From positions 229,113 to 293,112 of the forward strand of contig MNCI01025555.1 in NCBI GenBank assembly GCA_015680685.1: a stretch of DNA of 64,000 nucleotides, read 5' to 3'. The position numbers and the translations under genes were made by a program. This document shows positions 58,752 through 64,000 of the stretch, in pieces (the stretch's first letter is position 1; each line of letters opens with the position of its first letter). A model generated the notes under the pieces. That model saw only the letters and a list, made by a program, of their open reading frames with translations. It did not search any database and was not told where the DNA came from. The stretch comes from Gnetum montanum. Lineage: Eukaryota; Streptophyta; Gnetopsida; Gnetales; Gnetaceae.

Positions 58752-60011
58752 ATGTTTGGTCTTCCTGAATTGAAGTTGGCTGATCCGCGGCAGAATTCCA
58801 GAATTTGCGAAGACGATCATGAGGATGGCGATGATGATTCATGGATTCAGCTTCTGTGTGACGATGGTTTATGGACTGAGTTTCATGGGAACAATGATTT
58901 ATTGACTTCGTTACTGTGCATTCAAGACAATAGTGATTATGAGCATCACAAACAGGCCCGCAAGGAGGATGAGCAAAAGCAGCATCATAATCTCCAGCAA
59001 ATCATTCCCAAAACAATTTCCTTCAACAATGTCATGGCACATGCATTTCTGATCATTCCGTGATTCCTTTCGGTGGATCTTCAACTGAGCAGCTTCAGTA
59101 AGTTTCTTCTCTCGGTTTATTTTTCCTTTTTAATACTGAATTTTCTCTCTTCTTGAATATTGAAATCGAAACTGAATTCTCTCTTGAGACATTGTTAGAT
59201 GCATCAGCAGCAGCAATTTTGAGATTTCTCTTATGATTGTTTAAAAATTTCTTCCGCTAAAACTTTTAAAATCCATAACTCAACTTTACACTTTAAAATT
59301 AAAGCTACAATATAAAGTTTTTATGGCAAGATTTTTACAAGGACTTGTAATGGGGATTGCATATTAGTGAAGATTGCTCGCAGATTTGTCCGAGTTAAAT
59401 GGTAGGGATTGTTTTTTCTGTTGAAATCGCTAGATTCTGCCTCAGTTGCATACATTTTTTTATCCCATGGTTATTCTGATATCCAGGGAATGCCCGCGGA
59501 AGAGAAAAAGGAAACGGGATAGGGAGATCAGCGCAGCTGTAGCACCAGTCATGGTTTTCAGAACTCGATCTGAGACCACTGAACTAGAGGACCGCTTTAG
59601 ATGGTGAAAGTATGGCACAAAGTTACTCAAACATTGCATAAATCCGAAGTGGTCCCCTTTTTGCATATGTAGATCATTCTCATCTTTACGTTGCGTTCAT
59701 CCAAGGTGGTCCAATTTTTTCTCATGGATCCTTCTCATCTTTACGTTGTCTTTTTTGACATACAAATTTAGACATTTTGGATGGTCTGATTGTGCAGATA
59801 CTGTTACAAGTGCGTTGAAGACCATTGTGGCGTGTAAAAGAAGGTTGAGAAGGATCCAGATGATGAAGGTATAGTCATAACTACATGTGACAGAACCCAC
59901 AATCATTTGAGCCCTTCCGCTGTTTTCTCCATCTCTCCACACCTCCTTGCATCGGCTGCTTCTGCACAAAAACTTCTTGTTATTTTCAATGCCAACAGCA
60001 TCCGTTTCTAA
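58752..60011 (+). pseudogene. WRKY transcription factor pseudogene, group IIc (WRKY50/51-like), three exons
   Basis: WRKY factors bind W-box DNA (TTGACY) and control defence genes. Exon 1 (58752-59097) reads MFGLPELKLADPRQNSRICE with an acidic DDDSWIQLLCDDGLW stretch, has a premature TGA at 59061, and ends at the donor TTCA|GTAAGT. Exon 2 (59487-59648, after ATCCAG) has PRKRKRKRDRE, VMVFRTRSETTELEDRFRW, a TGA in place of the R of WRKYGQK (59605-59607), then KYGTKLLKHCINPK. The next intron (59649-59797) lies at the position conserved in WRKY domains, before the first zinc-finger Cys. Exon 3 (59798-60011) has YCYKCVEDHCGV, a TAA in place of Lys (59835-59837), KKVEKDPDDEGIVITTCDRT and HNH, completing the C-X4-C...HNH finger. 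FRTRSE..ELED.F.W and ITT..THNH are typical of WRKY50/51. Three stops and a phase mismatch between exons 1 and 2 make it a pseudogene, yet the exon structure is preserved. Confidence 0.9.
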
Positions 60012-60325
60012 TGAAAAGAAGTGTTATTAATAAAAAAGGAGTGTCGAATACATAAACCTCATTAAGTAATGGAAACAAAAACATGTAAACTAACTTTTCC
60101 TGATAGGGAGGAACCCAATCTGAGGAACTACCACCTACAAGTCTACAACCAGCTGGCCTGTTACAAAAGAACTGGCAGGAATTTAGATGAGGCTGATAGC
60201 GTTGGATAAAAGGCAAAGAGACCCTCGAACGGAGACTGCATTTAAATGTAAGAAGGGAAGCTTTAATGGAGAGATCCATGATGAAGAGGGCTGTTTGAGT
60301 GCACGGGTCTTTCCCAAGGCAGCAG

Positions 60326-60404
60326 AAGATGAATCAACTAATGAATATCCATTTTAAGACCCAAGGCAGCATAAGATGAATCAACTGATGAATATCCATT
60401 TTGA
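60326..60404. repeat. Short tandem duplication in the LINE 3' end
   Basis: AAGATGAATCAACTAATGAATATCCATTTT and its preceding CAAGGCAGCA occur twice in succession (about 60310-60355 and 60362-60402). Confidence 0.8.
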
Positions 60405-60599
60405 ACTTCGATGCTTGAGATTTTAGTTGGAAATAAATAGGTGGAATATCTACAATTTCTTCTACATTGTGACAATTATTAGAATAATTGATCCTTTGAA
60501 AGATAACATTACATCTACACTTCCAAATGTAATATAGAATAATAAGCCTAATGACATTCCATAGAAAATTAAGATTAGTAGAAGTAGTGGCCAAAAGAC

Positions 60600-60930
60600 C
60601 AAATATAACATCATCTTGAGATAGCTTGCACGATGAAATTACTTTGGAAGCCCATGTCCACACATGCTATGTGAAGGGGAAAAGCCAAAACATGTGAGCG
60701 AAGTCCTCTTGACCACCACAAAGAGGGCAATTGGGACTATGAAACCCAAGATACTTGAGATGTTTTTCAATAGGTAAACCTTGGTGGAGGAGACACCAGA
60801 GGAATTGCTTGATTTTAGGAAGAGTCAGAAATTTCCAAATACATTGGAAGAGGGGGAGCCAAAATTGTTTCGAATCTTGTTTGTTCCATGAATTGTTACA
60901 TAAATGAATGACACTTGATGATTCATGCAA
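60600..60930 (-). pseudogene. LINE C-terminal zinc-binding (zf-RVT) segment
   Basis: The frame 60930-60667 reads LPLFQCIWKFLTLPKIKQFL, WCLLHQGLPIEKHLKYLGF and CPLCGGQEDFAHMFWLFPF, the W..L......P.K...F.W......L.....L......C..C....E...H.F..C layout of the reverse-transcriptase zinc-binding domain. VWTWASKVI follows after a stop. Confidence 0.8.
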
Positions 60931-61989
60931 AAGGTGAAAGAGGACATGTGGCTTGTAGGGTAGAAGTTTTGACCCATTAATCCATTAGAAGCCATCAAAA
61001 ATGCTATGCACCAAACCATCAAGCTGCAAATGATATTGAATGAAGGTATAAACACAAGCAAGGAAATGGTGCATTACGAGAGACTCCGCATATAGATTAT
61101 TAAACACAACCTCAAAAATCCATTAATTGGCTAGTCGAAGATAGCTTAGAGAAATAACTCCCTTCTGATACCAGGAGGTAGCAACCTTAGCATTCATAAT
61201 GGCAAAGGAAATAGGTGACAAAGGTAACCACCAAGGACACACCTTAGAGAGAAGAGTAGGGTTGATCATGACATTTGTCTAATCTATATATTGGTGTAGA
61301 ATTTTCCAAGCCCTTCAAATGCTTTTGAAAACATGAGATTTGAGAATAGTGATAGTATGGGGGAAAAGGATCTAGTTAACAAAATGGGTTCCTTTCCAAA
61401 AGGGCTTGTTTTTGGAAAACGTTTATTGAAGCCTTAATTGAAGGAGAGCCCCAATGATGTTTGGGGCATCAAGTTGTTGGACCAACCAGCTGGCAACTAA
61501 GGTAATCCCCTATTTAAACAAGTTCAAAAGACCTAAGCCATCTTTATTCTTAGGAAGAGTAACAATATTCCAAGCAACATGATGGAAGCCTTTCTAAGAG
61601 TCTTTAGAAGACCACATGAAGGCATGAAATAATCATTCAAGCTTCTAATAAATAGCTTGGAAGGGAGAGTAACAAGAAGAGTAATACAAATGGGTAGATT
61701 TACAAATAGAATTACATACAAGGTACTTCCCAACTAGAGTGAAGGGTTTAGTCTTCCATTTTTCAAGTTTCTTTTGAATATGAGAAATCACATGCTCCCA
61801 GAGAATAGAAGTAGAATCTCTAAAATGGAAGGGAATGCCTAGAATATTAATGATGTCATGATCCTGGATAAGCTACCAATTAAAGTTGGTCACATGACTA
61901 TAGTTATTGGTAAAGATATATATCAAAGATTTGTTCCAATTAATAGTGGAGCCTGAGAGGGAGCAATATTGTTCCACCTAGGATAAGAG

Positions 61990-63290
61990 CTAGTGTAGAT
62001 TAGTAGCAATGTTTTGAACAAGAAAAAAAGGAGTCGTTAGTGAAATGCATGTTAAGAAGTTGATGTTGAGGTAAAGAGAGGCAAACCCCAATGAGGACTT
62101 CATTCTTAATATCATAATTATTTGATGACAGAGAAAGTTGGTTGCAATGATGAATCAGTAAGGAGCAAGAGGGCATTCTTGCCACACTAATCGATGGATA
62201 GGAAAGGGAGAAGTGGCTATTCTTGTGGTAGCATCTAAGAATAAACATTTCACCACATGAAGGAACTTAGGGCCAAACCTAAGTTTAGTCATGGTTAGTA
62301 GAATAAAGTCCCACTTTATGTTGTCATAGGCCTTGGCATAGTCAAGCTTCATTAGGAGAATATCTTGACCATTTTCCTTCACCCATTTGAGACCTTTCCA
62401 TGTAACAACCATGTTGTTTAAAATATATGTACTAAGAACAAATCCTATTTGTTGGGGAGAGATAATTTGGTCAAGAAATATTTTTAGTTGTAGATCTAAC
62501 CACTTGGCCCAAATTTTATACACCATGTTAAGAAGAGTTATGGAATGCCAATTGGAGATACTGGTAGGATCCCTAGATTTAGGAAGGAGGAAAATAATCC
62601 CTTGATTTAGATTGGGCCCAAGGGAACCAGTAATGATAGCCTCGTTAATAACCTGGAAAAGGTCATTTCCCATCAGGTCCCAATGATTTTGAAAAAATTC
62701 ATTAGGAAAACCATCAAAACTAGGAGCCTTCCCATGATCCAACTTGGAGCAAGTAGCTTGAAGCTCCTCTTTGGTGATATTGGCATCAAAACTATGCAAC
62801 ATAGTAGGATTGATAAGTCTAAGATAATTGAGTGTAGTAGCCTCAAACGATGAAATGTCCATAGGGGTACTTGCAAATAGGGTTTCATAATGGTTTTTGA
62901 GAAATGTGAGAATACTATTGTGGTCAGTGATGGTGGAGCCATCATTGGAGATTTTGTCTAAAAAATGTGAGGGAGAAGATCTATTGAAATACTTGAAAAA
63001 TTCCTTACAATGTTAATCTTGAATATTTAACCAAATAAGTCTACTTTTAGTTTAAAGCACTTTGTGCTTTGTACACTTCCCAATGTTGGAAGGCTAACCA
63101 AGCTTTAGCTAACTCCTCATGAATAGAAGTGTTGAAGGGATCTTGAGCTAATCTATCAGTTAGATGTTCAATAGTAAGGTGAATGTTGTTGTACTCTTGT
63201 TTAGCCTGAGTATCCACTGCCTTACCATACGAACGGGCAAAGTTCCACACTCTACAAGAAGCATGATGCCACCATTGAATCCAACCCACT
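61990..63290 (-). pseudogene. LINE reverse transcriptase, broken
   Basis: The frame 63289-63047 (GWIQWWHHASCRVWNFARSY) is the linker before RT. The frame 62862-62155 has the plant L1 RT motifs KAPSFDGFPNEFFQNHWDLM, GIIFLLPKSRDPTSISNWHS, LDQIISPQQIGFVLSTYILN and motif A LLMKLDYAKAYDNIKWDFIL with its catalytic Asp. In another frame MHFTNDSFFS (about 62045-62020) stands where F-A-D-D is expected, so one of the two catalytic Asp residues has become Asn. Frameshifts and stops make it inactive. Confidence 0.8.
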
Positions 63291-63550
63291 TGATTTGAGG
63301 GCTAAAGTTCAGTATTCCAAAGGTTAGAGAGAAGAATTTGGGTAGAAGGGGAAGAGAAGTAATCGTTATGTAGCTAGAAGAGATGGAATCTATGTCAAGG
63401 GCTACTACCATGAATCTGGATAGAGATAGAGATGGGAAGACGATATGATAAGGTGGGGTGTTGATGAACTGTGGTAGTGGAGATAACATGGCAAAAAGAA
63501 AAGGTGGAAATGTAGAACTTGTCTAACCTATTGTAGATGCAAACTTGACC

Positions 63551-64000
63551 AAGACATAGATTTAACATCCGTCTCTAATATGATTTAGCAACTAAGCTAT
63601 CATCTTACCTTATTAAGGTTGACTAGTAACTATAAAGTAGATTTTAAGCAAGATCAATAGATGAGCCCTAAAAACTTACTTGTTAGTATGATAAGAACTT
63701 AGGTTTTATCATTTCAAAAACCAACAAGTCACCATCATTTCAAAGGATGATTTTGTTAAATAGTAACTAGTTAAGTAGCATAAAAAACTTGTTTCTATAT
63801 AAAATGACATATAACTAAATAAGTGATGGGTGGTATACTTTTGTTAATGAGAATGCCCATGGCATAGTTGAATTTACTAAATCCATGTTTAAATTCTTGG
63901 TTAGTACTTCTCAAATTGATTAATACTTTTGTCCCATATAAGTATGATCTAGAATTTTATATGTAGGGTAAGAATTTGATTTTTATAGAAAAGGTGCTTG
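63551..64000. other. Right edge of the window
   Basis: AT-rich DNA with no recognised gene or element. Confidence 0.4.

Larger units (their letters stand above)
60012..63550 (-). mobile_element. L1-type LINE, minus strand, 5'-truncated or decayed
   Basis: A non-LTR retrotransposon with the order endonuclease end, RT and zinc-binding C-terminus. At the right end RLDKFYISTFSFCHVI (63515-63460) resembles the C-terminus of plant L1 endonuclease. RT spans about 62860-62000, and the C-terminal zinc-knuckle domain 60930-60600. A 3' untranslated-like stretch at 60333-60012 runs up to the WRKY stop codon. No poly(A) tail or target-site duplication could be fixed. The 5' end with ORF1 and most of the endonuclease is missing. 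Confidence 0.75.

Noticed and set aside
58534-58842. Minus-strand frame of 102 codons over the WRKY first exon
   Set aside because: Shadow of the promoter and exon 1 of the WRKY pseudogene; no motif.

Overview
The window is nuclear DNA of a seed plant, most likely a flowering plant with a large, repeat-rich genome. The evidence is nested LTR retrotransposons of plant type (a Sirevirus-like Copia, other Copia, Athila/Tat-like Gypsy), a plant L1 LINE, and fragments of plant gene families (WRKY factor, NIP aquaporin, GH9 endoglucanase, plant DRB double-stranded-RNA-binding protein). The species cannot be told from the sequence. No bacterial-type gene, rRNA, tRNA or CRISPR array was seen. All coding regions found carry stops, frameshifts or deletions; the least damaged is the Copia polyprotein at 51359-55388. 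Element labels (Gypsy-G, A, B, Copia-M, Copia-C) are mine.

1-25.5 kb: an old Sirevirus-like Copia on the + strand (gag at 1410, integrase to 4128, RT/RNase H 12810-14450, 3' LTR about 23218-25524). It is broken by three insertions. The first is a minus-strand Gypsy-G element, of which only one LTR and leader are in the window (237-1409); it is itself entered by a + strand Gypsy-G LTR end (1-236), giving a hairpin-like inverted repeat. The second is a complete non-autonomous Gypsy-G element (4129-12804, TSD ATATC) with gag and an orphan ORF but no pol. The third is LTR element A (14812-22762), which lacks reverse transcriptase.

25.5-49.3 kb: a composite region. A gag/protease/RNase H core on the minus strand (element B, 43.6-47.4 kb) is flanked on both sides by the same block: an LTR-like sequence followed by a fragment of a DRB gene with two dsRNA-binding domains. 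The left block is split by about 2.4 kb holding intronless NIP aquaporin and GH9 endoglucanase pseudogenes. It is split again by Copia-M (28925-42424, TSD TCAAC), itself split by a Gypsy-G element (30289-38908, TSD CCAAG).

49.3-56.2 kb: Copia-C (TSD AATTC), the youngest-looking element, with one frameshift and three stops in its polyprotein, and a long leader with intron-like borders.

56.2-64 kb: the only segment that looks like former host gene space. A three-exon WRKY gene (58752-60011) of the group IIc WRKY50/51 kind is dead: a stop replaces the R of its WRKYGQK signature. A minus-strand L1 LINE (about 60.02-63.55 kb) lies directly against its 3' end.

The regions do not form a pathway. 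The window records repeated insertions, and target-site duplications and interrupted reading frames give their order.
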